Below, piece after piece: positions 15,155 to 23,923 of a stretch of DNA of 64,000 nt. The number at the start of each line of letters is the position of its first letter. Positions within the stretch are counted from its first letter, which is position 1. Source of the stretch: Bacillota bacterium (GTDB lineage Bacteria; Bacillota; Clostridia; Christensenellales; SZUA-584); the NCBI GenBank assembly GCA_023461435.1, contig JAEYLC010000014.1, positions 1 to 64,000 on the forward strand, read 5' to 3'. A program made the translations under genes and the position numbers. The notes below the pieces were generated by a model. That model worked only from the letters and a program-made list of their open reading frames with translations, was not told the origin of the DNA and made no database searches.

Positions 15155-16969
15155 ATGAACAATCAAACGGCAGGCAAGCTTAGGCTGTTGATGGGCAATG
15201 AGGCGATGGCGCTCGGCGCAATGCGCGCGGGCGTGCGTCTGGTGGCGGGCTATCCCGGTACCCCGTCCACAGAGATACTCGAGACGGCGGCGCGCGAAAA
15301 CGACGGCTCTGTTTATGTGGAATGGTCGGTCAACGAAAAGGCCGCGATGGAGGTGGCCGCGGGCGCGGCCTACACCGGCGCGCGTGTGCTCGTGACCATG
15401 AAGCAGGTGGGTCTCAACGTCGCGTCAGACCCACTCATGAGCCTTGCGTATGTGGGTGTAAAGGGCGGCATGGTTGTGGCGGTCGCCGACGACCCGGGGC
15501 CGATCTCCTCTCAGACCGAGCAGGACACGCGTCATTTTGCCGCGTTTGCCAAGCTGCCCGTGTTCGACCCGTCGAGCCCCGAGGAAGCTTACCTGATGAT
15601 GGCGGACGCGTTTGCCATATCGGAAAAATACTCTACGCCGGTGCTGCTGCGGCCCACCACACGCGTGTGCCACGGCTGCGCAAGCATTGAGCTGCTGCCC
15701 AAGCTCGATATTCCACAGCCGGAAGGCTTTGTGAAGGATCCGAAATGGGTGATATTTCCGCGGCTCTCATATCAGAACCATATCAAGATTGAAGCGCGCC
15801 AGCCGGTGCTCGCGGAGGAGCTTTCCGCCCTGCCGTACAACCGCGTGACCGGGAGCGACACCAGCCGATCCGGCGTGGTGACCGGCGGCATCAGCTATGA
15901 ATATGTGATGGAAGCAAAAACGGATGATGTGAAGGTGCTCAAAATCGGCACGCCGCATCCGTTCCCCGAAAAGCTCGCGCTGGAATTTTTAAGCGGGCTT
16001 GAGAGCGTGCTCGTGCTCGAGGAGCTCGATCCTGTGATGGAGCGCGCACTGCTCGAGCTTGTCGGCAAGCATCATTTGAATGTGACCGTCAAGGGCAAGC
16101 TGACGGGCGATACGAAAAACGCCGGAGAAAACAGCGTGGAAAGCGTCCGTGCGGATATAGACCGGTTTATTGGACGAAAGGCGGTAACGCCCGAACGGTT
16201 TGCGGACCGCCCGGTTTTGCCGGTGCGCCCGCCCGTGCTTTGCGCGGGCTGCCCGCACAGAGCCTCGTTTTACGCGGTGAAACGAGCCGCGCGCGGAAAG
16301 AAAGCCGTGTTCTGCGGCGACATCGGCTGCTACACGCTCGGCAACGCGCAGCCGCTTGACATGGTGGACACCTGCCTTTGCATGGGCGCGGACGTGACGA
16401 TCGCGCAGGGCATCGGGCGTATGGAGCCGGACACGCTGAGCTTCTCGTTCATCGGGGATTCCACGTTTTTCGCGTCGGGTTTGACGGGCATCGTCAACGC
16501 CGTCTACAATAAAAGCGATATGATATTGATCGTGCTTGACAACGCGACCACGGCCATGACGGGACAGCAGCCGCATCCGGGCACGGGTGAAACGATGATG
16601 GGCGAGGTCTCCGAAAGTGTCAGCATTGAGCGGGTGCTGCGCGGCATCGGCCTTGATTTCGTGGAGCAGGCCGATCCATTGGATTTGAAGGCGGCAGTGG
16701 ATGCGGTGAAGCGCGCGATAGATGCGAAGGGCGTGCGCGCGGTGATATTCAAGTCTCCGTGCATCGCGAAAAAAGAAAAATCCCCGTTGCGCAAAATCAA
16801 TATCGATGCGTGCAACGGCTGCAAGACCTGCATCAAGCAGCTGGGCTGCCCCGCGATCTCTGAGGAAAACGGCGCGGTCTCAATTGAATCGTCGCTGTGC
16901 TATGGCTGCGGGCTTTGCGCGCAGGTGTGCCCCAAGGTGGCGATTGCGGAGGTTAACGGCAATGAATAA
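15155..16969 (+). CDS. iorA: Indolepyruvate:ferredoxin oxidoreductase, alpha subunit
   Basis: 604 residues. It interconverts arylpyruvate plus CoA and arylacetyl-CoA plus CO2 with ferredoxin and thiamine diphosphate. The N-terminal pyrimidine domain begins MGNEAMALGA..GYPGTPSTEI. The thiamine-binding half has CAGCPHRASFY, GDIGCYTLG and GDSTFFASG..DNATTAMTG. The C-terminal ferredoxin domain has two cluster motifs, CNGCKTCIKQLGC and CYGCGLCAQVCPK. The start ATG 15155 has GGAG 8 bases upstream. Only 36 bases separate it from ecfT and no terminator is visible; a TATAAT overlaps the ecfT stop but has no good -35. It therefore probably reads through from the T-box promoter. Confidence 0.95.
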   Translation: MNNQTAGKLRLLMGNEAMALGAMRAGVRLVAGYPGTPSTEILETAARENDGSVYVEWSVNEKAAMEVAAGAAYTGARVLVTMKQVGLNVASDPLMSLAYVGVKGGMVVAVADDPGPISSQTEQDTRHFAAFAKLPVFDPSSPEEAYLMMADAFAISEKYSTPVLLRPTTRVCHGCASIELLPKLDIPQPEGFVKDPKWVIFPRLSYQNHIKIEARQPVLAEELSALPYNRVTGSDTSRSGVVTGGISYEYVMEAKTDDVKVLKIGTPHPFPEKLALEFLSGLESVLVLEELDPVMERALLELVGKHHLNVTVKGKLTGDTKNAGENSVESVRADIDRFIGRKAVTPERFADRPVLPVRPPVLCAGCPHRASFYAVKRAARGKKAVFCGDIGCYTLGNAQPLDMVDTCLCMGADVTIAQGIGRMEPDTLSFSFIGDSTFFASGLTGIVNAVYNKSDMILIVLDNATTAMTGQQPHPGTGETMMGEVSESVSIERVLRGIGLDFVEQADPLDLKAAVDAVKRAIDAKGVRAVIFKSPCIAKKEKSPLRKINIDACNGCKTCIKQLGCPAISEENGAVSIESSLCYGCGLCAQVCPKVAIAEVNGNE

Positions 16970-17552
16970 GAGCTGTTTGATATGCGGCGTGGGCGGACAG
17001 GGCGTCGTGCTCGCGTCGCGACTGATCGCCTCGGCGGCGATGGAAGAAGGCCTCTTCGTGCGGACCGCCGAAACGATCGGCATGGCGCAAAGGGGCGGCA
17101 GCGTGGTGAGCCATGTGCGCTGGGGCAAAGACATCCATTCGCCGCTGATCCCGTTCGGCGGGGCCGATCTGATACTCGCGCTGGAGCCTGCCGAAGCGGT
17201 GCGCGCGCTGCATTATCTCAAGGACGGCGGCGCTGTGATCACGAGTTCAAAGGCGATAAGGCCCGTAACGGCCTCGCTGTCCGGCGGCTACGACGGCGGC
17301 AGCATGCTTGATTATTTAAAGAGCCATATCGATAGGCTCTATATCGTGGACACGGACGCCATCTGCAGAGCGGCGGGGTCTCACAAGGCGGCGAATATCG
17401 CGCTGCTCGGCGCGGCGGCCGCAAGCGGAGCCTTAAGCTTTTCGCTGGCGCAGATCGAGGCCGCGATCCGCGCGCAGACGCGCGAGAAATTTTTCAGCAC
17501 CAATCAAAAGGCCCTGCATCTCGGTGCGGCGGCTGTGAACGGGGGAAAATAA
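16962..17552 (+). CDS. iorB: Indolepyruvate:ferredoxin oxidoreductase, beta subunit
   Basis: 196 residues, the gamma/2-oxoacid oxidoreductase fold: CGVGGQGVVLASRLIA at the N-terminus, then TAETIGMAQRGGSVVSHVRWG and LEPAEAVRALHYL, all typical of IorB. The ATG at 16962 lies inside the last codons of iorA (8-base overlap) with GCGGAGG at 16947, so the two subunits are made together. A longer in-frame extension to 16806 is rejected as shadow. Confidence 0.95.
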   Translation: MNKSCLICGVGGQGVVLASRLIASAAMEEGLFVRTAETIGMAQRGGSVVSHVRWGKDIHSPLIPFGGADLILALEPAEAVRALHYLKDGGAVITSSKAIRPVTASLSGGYDGGSMLDYLKSHIDRLYIVDTDAICRAAGSHKAANIALLGAAAASGALSFSLAQIEAAIRAQTREKFFSTNQKALHLGAAAVNGGK

Positions 17553-17553
17553 T

Positions 17554-18786
17554 ATGAAGATGACGCAGACACAGTTTGATCTGATCAAATCAAAGCTTAA
17601 GCAGCTTCAGTCGATTCCCTGCTTCTATCAGAAAAAGCTTGAGGGGATCGACATGGAAGCGGTCCAGTCTCAGGAGGATTTCGAGAAGTTGCCCTTCACA
17701 TGGAAGGGCGATCTGCGTGAGGCATACCCCTTGGGGCTGCAGTCGGTGCCCGATGAGGAGGTCGTCCGCATCCACTCGTCGTCCGGCACCACGGGCACGC
17801 CCGTGATCATCCCGTACACACGGCAGGACGTGGAGGACTGGGCGATCATGTTTGAGCGCTGCTACCTCATGGCGGGCTTAACGCCGCTCGACCGCGTGCA
17901 TGTGACGCCCGGTTACGGCCTCTGGACGGCGGGCATCGGGTTCCAGAACGGCGCGGAGCGGCTCGGTGCGATGGTGATTCCGATGGGCCCCGGCAACACG
18001 GACAAACAGCTGCAGATGATGATGGACTTAAAGTCCACCGTGCTGTGCGCGACGTCCTCATATGCGCTGCTGCTCGCGGAGGAGATCGCGAAGCGCGGCA
18101 TCGGAGACAGGATATATCTTAAAAAAGGCGTGATCGGCTCGGAGCGCTGGGGTGAGAAGATGCGCAAGCGCATCGCAAATGAGCTCGGCGTGAGCCTTTA
18201 CGACATATACGGGCTGACCGAGGTCTATGGCCCCGGCATCGGCATCAGCTGCGACTATGAATGCGGTATGCACTACTGGGACGATTATATCTACTGCGAG
18301 ATCGTGGACCCCAAGACCGGCGAGGTGTTGCCGGACGGAGAGGTCGGCGAGCTCGTGATCACGACGCTCAAAAAGCAGGGCGCGCCGCTGGTCCGTTACC
18401 GCACGCATGACTTAACGCGCATCATCCCCGGCGAATGCGCCTGCGGCTCAAAATATCCGCGCATCGATACGCTGATCGGGCGTACCGACGACATGGTGAA
18501 GGTGAAGGGCGTGAACATATTCCCAAGCCAGATTGAAGAGGCGTTGCAGAGCATTCCGTGCTGTTCGAGCGAGTACCAGTTCATGATTGACCATATGAAC
18601 GGGCGCGACGAATGCCGCCTGTTTGTGGAGCTCAATCAGGGATTCACGAAAAAGGAAGCGGTGGTTGAGATTCAGCATGTGTTCAAGAGTAAAATCGGCA
18701 TCACGGTGATTGCTGTGCCTGTGGATATCGGCGAGCTGCCGCGCAGCGAGAAAAAAACGAAGCGGATATTCGACAACAGGTATTAG
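17554..18786 (+). CDS. paaK: Phenylacetate-CoA ligase family (arylacetate-CoA ligase)
   Basis: 410 residues, an AMP-forming adenylating enzyme that makes arylacetyl-CoA from an arylacetate, CoA and ATP. Seen are the phosphate loop SSSGTTGTPVIIPYT (about residue 75), YGLTEVYGPGIG, the YRTHDLTRI motif and the GRTDDMVKVKGVN hinge. It starts one base after iorB ends. With IorAB it can run either as arylpyruvate breakdown (making ATP) or, in reverse with ATP spent, as arylacetate salvage to the amino acid. The T-box argues for the latter. Confidence 0.9.
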   Translation: MKMTQTQFDLIKSKLKQLQSIPCFYQKKLEGIDMEAVQSQEDFEKLPFTWKGDLREAYPLGLQSVPDEEVVRIHSSSGTTGTPVIIPYTRQDVEDWAIMFERCYLMAGLTPLDRVHVTPGYGLWTAGIGFQNGAERLGAMVIPMGPGNTDKQLQMMMDLKSTVLCATSSYALLLAEEIAKRGIGDRIYLKKGVIGSERWGEKMRKRIANELGVSLYDIYGLTEVYGPGIGISCDYECGMHYWDDYIYCEIVDPKTGEVLPDGEVGELVITTLKKQGAPLVRYRTHDLTRIIPGECACGSKYPRIDTLIGRTDDMVKVKGVNIFPSQIEEALQSIPCCSSEYQFMIDHMNGRDECRLFVELNQGFTKKEAVVEIQHVFKSKIGITVIAVPVDIGELPRSEKKTKRIFDNRY

Positions 18787-18806
18787 AGCGAATCATTTTT
18801 GATATG

Positions 18807-18831
18807 AATCCCCTGGATGCTTCAGGGGATT
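18807..18831 (+). terminator. Terminator after paaK
   Basis: AATCCCCTG (18807-18815) and CAGGGGATT (18823-18831) form a 9-base stem with a 7-base loop. The T-run after it is poor, so strength is uncertain. Confidence 0.6.
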
Positions 18832-19005
18832 TGCTATGGCTTTCAGAAAGTGTTATTTTGAAAGAAAATTGCGATTTTTATTATGTTTTTGATAAAATAA
18901 AAAAATATTTTAGTGTGATTAAATCAATTTAATATGGTTTATATTTTAGATAATAGTACTAGATGCATTTCAGATTCTTTGACATAAAATATATTAGAAC
19001 TAAGT

Positions 19006-19034
19006 GTGACGCAGCTGAAAAAACATGATATAAT
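19006..19034 (+). promoter_or_regulatory. Promoter of the AT-rich islet genes
   Basis: GTGACG (19006-19011), 17 bases, TATAAT (19029-19034). The 275-base AT-rich gap before the first islet gene otherwise shows nothing I can assign. Confidence 0.5.
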
Positions 19035-19062
19035 CCAGATATCGTTTGGAGGAGAGTAATAC

Positions 19063-19401
19063 ATGTGTCAATTAATAGATTCTGAAGTGATCATTGGAAA
19101 CATGCTTATTGAAGCCACAATGCGCAATATTTATGAGATTTCCATGAAGAAGTTTGTTGATTTTGATAATGAAGTGACTTCTTTGTTATTGAAAAAAAAT
19201 ATTTCCACACGGTTTTCAGTATTCGAATTGACAGAATTTAAAGACAATTATCCATATTTCTTAAATGAAATAAAAGATGATGAGATACTATTAAAATCAG
19301 ATACGTCTAACAATCGTTTAATAAAGTACTTTAGAACCGGATTACCTAAGGATATAGTAAATGATATGGTAACTGCCTCAAAAAAGGTATTTGATAGGTA
19401 A
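19063..19401 (+). CDS. Small protein of the HD-hydrolase islet, unknown
   Basis: 112 residues, mixed helical, many Asp, Asn and Lys, no signal peptide or membrane segment, no family recognised. A strong GGAGGAG (19049-19055) precedes the ATG. Its end overlaps the HD phosphohydrolase gene by about 10 bases, so the two are translated together and probably act together, for instance as a sensor or partner of the enzyme. Base composition is far more AT-rich than in the flanking housekeeping genes, suggesting acquisition by transfer. Confidence 0.75.
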   Translation: MCQLIDSEVIIGNMLIEATMRNIYEISMKKFVDFDNEVTSLLLKKNISTRFSVFELTEFKDNYPYFLNEIKDDEILLKSDTSNNRLIKYFRTGLPKDIVNDMVTASKKVFDR

Positions 19402-21091
19402 TGTTTTGAAAGTTAAGAGTATTAAAGATAATATTCATGGTTATATTGAGTTAGACGAAAAATACTGGAAAGTTATTGATACTCCTGAATTTCAGCGCCT
19501 TAAATGGATAGAACAAACCAGTTACAGGGTTTTGTATCCCTCAGCTCGTCATGATCGCTTTGTACATTCAATAGGAACTTTTCACCTTGGCAAAATGGCA
19601 CTTTCAGGCTTTAAAAAAAATGCATGTTCAATTCTAGATTGCGAAAAGTTCATTGATAATAACAGCTGCTCTTTTCTACTGGCATGTTTATTGCATGATA
19701 TAGGTCATTCTCCCTTATCCCATACATGCGAAGATTTATATAATTATAATAACAAAATAAGTGATATTAATTCAAAAATTAATAAGAAGCTAATACAATT
19801 ATTAAATGAAAGTGAGGACTTAACAAAAGAAGAGAAAATAGGGTTTGAAATAGATTATAAATATATTTTAAATTGCAAAGATAAAATATGCAAACCCCCA
19901 AGTGAACACGAAGTTATGAGCTCAATAATCACGATAAAAAATTTTAATAGATTTTCTGAGTATTTTTCAAAAGAAGATAAGGAGTATCTAAAGCTAGATT
20001 TAATAATAAGGGCAATATTGGGTTGCGTATATGGAGTAAATGCATCAGAAGAGAGCGAAAGGAAACTCGAAAAAGGAATAAAAAACTGTCTTATTCGGTT
20101 ACTCAATTCGACTGCCGTTGACGTTGATAAACTCGATTATATTACTCGAGATACAATGATGACAGGTTATGAAAATTTGACTATTGATACAAAAAGGCTT
20201 CTTGGCAGCTTAAGTATAGTTAAAAAGGGAGAAATTTATTTTCCTGCTTTCAAAAAAAGCGCTATAAGTGTAATATCTAACGTTGTTACTGCAAAAAATG
20301 CCCAAGCTCGTTGGATAATTAATCATCCATCCGTTCAGTATGAAAGCTTTTTAGTTCGTCAATCTATTGGTATTGCAATTAAAAATTTCCACGAGAAATA
20401 CCAGCTTTCAAAAGAATATCCTGATATAGATTCACTAATTGAACAACTTTTTTCGGAAAAATCAATTAGCAGGGAAGGTATAGAATTGGGTGGAATGAAG
20501 TTAAATTTCTTGTCCGACATCGAGATTATGTTTTTATTAAAACAATCAATTAACGATCCAATCGTTTCAGAACTCTATGAAAGAAATAAACGTAGAAAGC
20601 CAATATGGAAATCTTTTGATGAGTTTAAATATTATTTGCCTGAGGAAGAAATGCAAGTGCTGTTTGCAGATTGTTTTGCTCCATTAATTACAGCGGTAAA
20701 AAGAATTGAAAATTTGTCAAGGCCTAAGCAAATTGACAGCAACTTTTACAGCTTGATAAAGAATAAGCCTGAAGACTATGCTAATTCTGAAGATTTAATT
20801 CGTATTCTCGATTTATTAGATGAATTCCGCACATCAGAATCAATTTCTTTTGACTTTGTCATCATCCCTATTAAAAATACTTTTTCTACTTCAATAAATG
20901 ACAACACGTATATTCAATTTGAAGACAATATAGAATCTTGTGTTTCATATAAGAATTCAGTTCAAGATAAAGTGATGGAACAAAATCCTTATGAGTTTTT
21001 TTACTTATATTCAAAAGACAGGATAGATGCGAAAAAGTTTATCAGTTATATTCTACAAAAACTTAAAGGAAGCCAAACAGTACGTTGTTAA
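19391..21091 (+). CDS. HD-domain phosphohydrolase (dNTPase/SAMHD1-like)
   Basis: 566 residues. The N-terminal part shows the HD metal site: RYLYPSARHDRFVHSIG-like context (VLYPSARHDRFVHSIGTFH), then LLHDIGHSPLSH, and a downstream Asp in STAVDVDKLDYITRD. This pattern (H..HD..D with RHxR..HS) is that of dGTPase and SAMHD1-type enzymes, which remove triphosphate from dNTPs, and of relatives with unknown nucleotides. The C-terminal 250 residues are unassigned. The frame opens at TTG 19391, and TTG 19406 is also possible. Strong AT bias and its lone position beside a small overlapping gene suggest an acquired, perhaps antiviral, unit. Confidence 0.85.
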   Translation: MIGNVLKVKSIKDNIHGYIELDEKYWKVIDTPEFQRLKWIEQTSYRVLYPSARHDRFVHSIGTFHLGKMALSGFKKNACSILDCEKFIDNNSCSFLLACLLHDIGHSPLSHTCEDLYNYNNKISDINSKINKKLIQLLNESEDLTKEEKIGFEIDYKYILNCKDKICKPPSEHEVMSSIITIKNFNRFSEYFSKEDKEYLKLDLIIRAILGCVYGVNASEESERKLEKGIKNCLIRLLNSTAVDVDKLDYITRDTMMTGYENLTIDTKRLLGSLSIVKKGEIYFPAFKKSAISVISNVVTAKNAQARWIINHPSVQYESFLVRQSIGIAIKNFHEKYQLSKEYPDIDSLIEQLFSEKSISREGIELGGMKLNFLSDIEIMFLLKQSINDPIVSELYERNKRRKPIWKSFDEFKYYLPEEEMQVLFADCFAPLITAVKRIENLSRPKQIDSNFYSLIKNKPEDYANSEDLIRILDLLDEFRTSESISFDFVIIPIKNTFSTSINDNTYIQFEDNIESCVSYKNSVQDKVMEQNPYEFFYLYSKDRIDAKKFISYILQKLKGSQTVRC

Positions 21092-21517
21092 TTAGTATAA
21101 AAATAAACTGGATCAGAATAAGATCGAGAAATTTTAAGGTACATTCCTTCCGGTTATTTATTTGCGGACAACTTTCTGATTTCAAACTTTAGTTCTCCGA
21201 TTAGTTTTTGTTTTCTCTTATTTTACAGAAGAGTAAAATAAACTAATCAGTTAATCATATATTTATACATTATAATAATCTTCGGTACTGCGTTCAATTT
21301 GCCGTTACTTGTCACGCTTTTAAAACAATATTCCTAAGCAAGATTAAGTATTAGAAATCTTCACAGCCCTGTATCTAACAGTAGTGTGGCCTATACCAAT
21401 ATACAGTGCTTTATTGCAACAAACGCAACGAAAGACAAGAATGTGCATTCCTGTCCATTATGCTTTCATTCCTTATGTTTTATAATCAAGGTGACATAAA
21501 AATAAGGAGTGCAACAC
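21092..21517. other. AT-rich intergenic stretch between islet and chitobiose locus
   Basis: About 425 bases with no convincing gene. It holds an inverted repeat (GATTAGT 21199-21205 with ACTAATC 21242-21248, plus inner TTATTTTA/TAAAATAA), which may end the islet transcript. A TATAAT just before the GH94 gene (about 21480) lacks a good -35. Confidence 0.5.
21344..21448 (-). pseudogene. Possible Com-like zinc-ribbon fragment
   Basis: A 34-codon leftward frame starting MHILVFRCVCCNKALYIGIG. The RCxxCNKxLxIG pattern resembles the first half of phage Com-type zinc ribbons, but the second Cys pair is missing. It is more likely a relic than a gene. Confidence 0.2.
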
Positions 21518-23923
21518 ATGCGTTTTGGTTATTTCGATGAAGAAAACCGTGAGTATGTCATAGAGCGGGTGGATCTGCCGGTTTCTTGGACCAATTATAT
21601 CGGCATTCAGGATATGTGCGGCGTGCTGAACCATACGGCGGGCGGTTATCTTTTTTGCGGCTCGCCCGAATACCACCGGATCACGCGCTTTCGCCCGAAC
21701 GGCGTGCCGATGGACGGCCCCGGGCATTATGTTTATCTGCGTGACGACGAGACAAAAGACTATTGGAGCGTCTCGTGGCAGCCGGTGGGCAAGCCGCTCG
21801 ATCAGGCCGGCTATTCATGCCGTCACGGCTTCTCTTATTCCAAATATATCTGCGATTACAGCGGCATCCATGCCGAACAGACACTTTTCGTCGCTCCCGA
21901 CGACCCCGTGGAAATCTGGGATGTGCGCATTAAAAACACGGGCGGCACGCCAAGGCATTTAAGCGTTTACTCTTACCTTGAATTTTCCTTCCATCATATC
22001 GATATGGATAACCGCAACTTCCAGATGAGCCTGTATGCGGCGGGCTCGCGCTGCGAGGACGGCGTGATCGAGCACGATCTTTATTACGAGGAAAACGGCT
22101 ATCAGTTTTTCACATCCAATTTCACGCCGGACGGCTTCGACTGCCTGCGCGACAGCTTTATCGGCCCGTATCGCACCGAAAAGAACCCGCTCGTTGTGGA
22201 ACGGGGCGCGTGCGGCGGCAGCTTCGAAAAGGGCGGCAACCATTGCGGCTGCCTGCAAAAGGGGCTCATTCTCGCGCCCGGCGAGGAGGTGCGGCTTATT
22301 TATCTGCTCGGCGAAGGCGGCATTGAAAGCGGCAAAGCCATGCGCGATAAATACGCGGGCGAACAGGCGGCGGATGAGCAGTTTGCAAAGCTCAGAGCCT
22401 TCTGGGATGACAAATGCGCGCGGCTTCAGGTGCAAACGCCCGACGCCGGGCTCAACGCGCTCACAAACCAGTGGACGCTGTACCAGAGCGAGATCAACGT
22501 GATGTTCTCGCGGTTTTCGTCGTTCATCGAGGTGGGCGGGCGGACGGGCCTCGGGTACCGCGATACGGCGCAGGATGCGATGTGCATCCCGCATTCGAAC
22601 CCGCAGAAATGCCGCCAGCGCATCGTGGAACTGCTGCGCGCGCTGACAACAACCGGATACGGGCTGCATCTGTTTGAGCCCGTCTGGTTCGAACCGAACA
22701 GAGAGCAGCAGAGCTTTAAATCACCGACCGTGGTGCCGATGCCGGACAAAGCGTCCATCATACACGGCATCAAGGACGCGTGCGCGGACGACGCGCTCTG
22801 GCTGATCGGCGCGATCGTGAACTTCATCAAAGAGACGGGAGAGACCGGCTTCGTTGACGAAACCGTGACATATGCAGACGGCGGGGAAGGCAGCGTGTAC
22901 GAGCACCTGCGCCGCATACTCGACTTTTCCGCAGCGCAGGTGGGCGCGCACGGCATATGCAAGGGGCTGCGCGCCGACTGGAACGACTGTTTAAACCTGG
23001 GCGGCGGCGAGAGCGCGATGGTCAGCTTCCTCCACCATTGGGCGCTCGTGCAATTCATATCGCTGTGCAAATACTTGGGACGCGATGAAGACGCGGCACG
23101 CTATGAAAAGATGGCGGCTCATGTCAAACAGACATGCGAGGATGTGCTTTGGGACGGAGACTGGTACATCCGCGGCATTACGGCGGACGGCCGCAAGATC
23201 GGCACACAGTCCGATACCGAGGGCAGGGTGCAACTGGAAAGCAACACATGGGCCGTGCTCTCGGGTGTCGCGTCCAGAGAGCGCGGGGAGAAGGCCATGA
23301 AAGCCGTGGAGGACTACCTGCTCACAAAATACGGGCTTATGCTCAACGCACCGCCGTATACCAAGCCGGACGACGGCATCGGGTTTGTGTCGCGCGTTTA
23401 TCCGGGCGTCAAGGAAAACGGCGCGATATTCTCGCACCCGAATCCGTGGGCGTGGGCGGCGCAATGCCTGCTCGGCAGCGGCGCGGACGCGATGCGCTTC
23501 TATGACGCGCTCTGCCCGTATCATCAAAACGATATGATTGAGGTGCGGCAGTCGGAGCCGTATACCTACTGCCAGTTTGTGATGGGCGCGGCGCATACGG
23601 CGCACGGCCGCGCGCGGCATCCGTTTATGACGGGTACCGCAGGCTGGGCGTATTATTCGTCCACGCAGTACATACTCGGCGTCCGCCCGGATTTTGACGG
23701 ACTCGTCGTTGACCCGTGCGTGCCAGCTGATTGGCGCAGTTTCAAGGTCAGTCGCCGGTGGCGCGGCGCGACATATCATATATCGGTGAATAATGCGGCC
23801 GGTGTGCAGCGCGGCGTGACGCGCATCACGGCGGATGGCAAAGACGTACAGAAGCTGCCGGTGCTGGCGCCGGGCAGCGTCTGCCAGGTTGAGGTGGAAA
23901 TGGGGGTTAACGCAAATGATTAA
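21518..23923 (+). CDS. chbP: N,N'-diacetylchitobiose phosphorylase (GH94)
   Basis: 801 residues, the same length as I recall for the characterised Vibrio chitobiose phosphorylase. It splits (GlcNAc)2 with phosphate into GlcNAc-1-phosphate and GlcNAc. Family landmarks are the opening GYFDEENREYVI, WTNYIG, PGHYVYLRDDETKDYWSVSW, the VGGRTGLGYRDTAQD segment, and GICKGLRADWNDCLNLGGGE. The Asp in ADWND (residue 487) is the general acid. It ends with GENGAIFSHPNPWAW-type and GTAGWAYY motifs. The start is ATG 21518, 8 bases after AAGGAG. The downstream mutase, kinase, NagA and NagB fit this specificity rather than cellobiose. Confidence 0.9.
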   Translation: MRFGYFDEENREYVIERVDLPVSWTNYIGIQDMCGVLNHTAGGYLFCGSPEYHRITRFRPNGVPMDGPGHYVYLRDDETKDYWSVSWQPVGKPLDQAGYSCRHGFSYSKYICDYSGIHAEQTLFVAPDDPVEIWDVRIKNTGGTPRHLSVYSYLEFSFHHIDMDNRNFQMSLYAAGSRCEDGVIEHDLYYEENGYQFFTSNFTPDGFDCLRDSFIGPYRTEKNPLVVERGACGGSFEKGGNHCGCLQKGLILAPGEEVRLIYLLGEGGIESGKAMRDKYAGEQAADEQFAKLRAFWDDKCARLQVQTPDAGLNALTNQWTLYQSEINVMFSRFSSFIEVGGRTGLGYRDTAQDAMCIPHSNPQKCRQRIVELLRALTTTGYGLHLFEPVWFEPNREQQSFKSPTVVPMPDKASIIHGIKDACADDALWLIGAIVNFIKETGETGFVDETVTYADGGEGSVYEHLRRILDFSAAQVGAHGICKGLRADWNDCLNLGGGESAMVSFLHHWALVQFISLCKYLGRDEDAARYEKMAAHVKQTCEDVLWDGDWYIRGITADGRKIGTQSDTEGRVQLESNTWAVLSGVASRERGEKAMKAVEDYLLTKYGLMLNAPPYTKPDDGIGFVSRVYPGVKENGAIFSHPNPWAWAAQCLLGSGADAMRFYDALCPYHQNDMIEVRQSEPYTYCQFVMGAAHTAHGRARHPFMTGTAGWAYYSSTQYILGVRPDFDGLVVDPCVPADWRSFKVSRRWRGATYHISVNNAAGVQRGVTRITADGKDVQKLPVLAPGSVCQVEVEMGVNAND

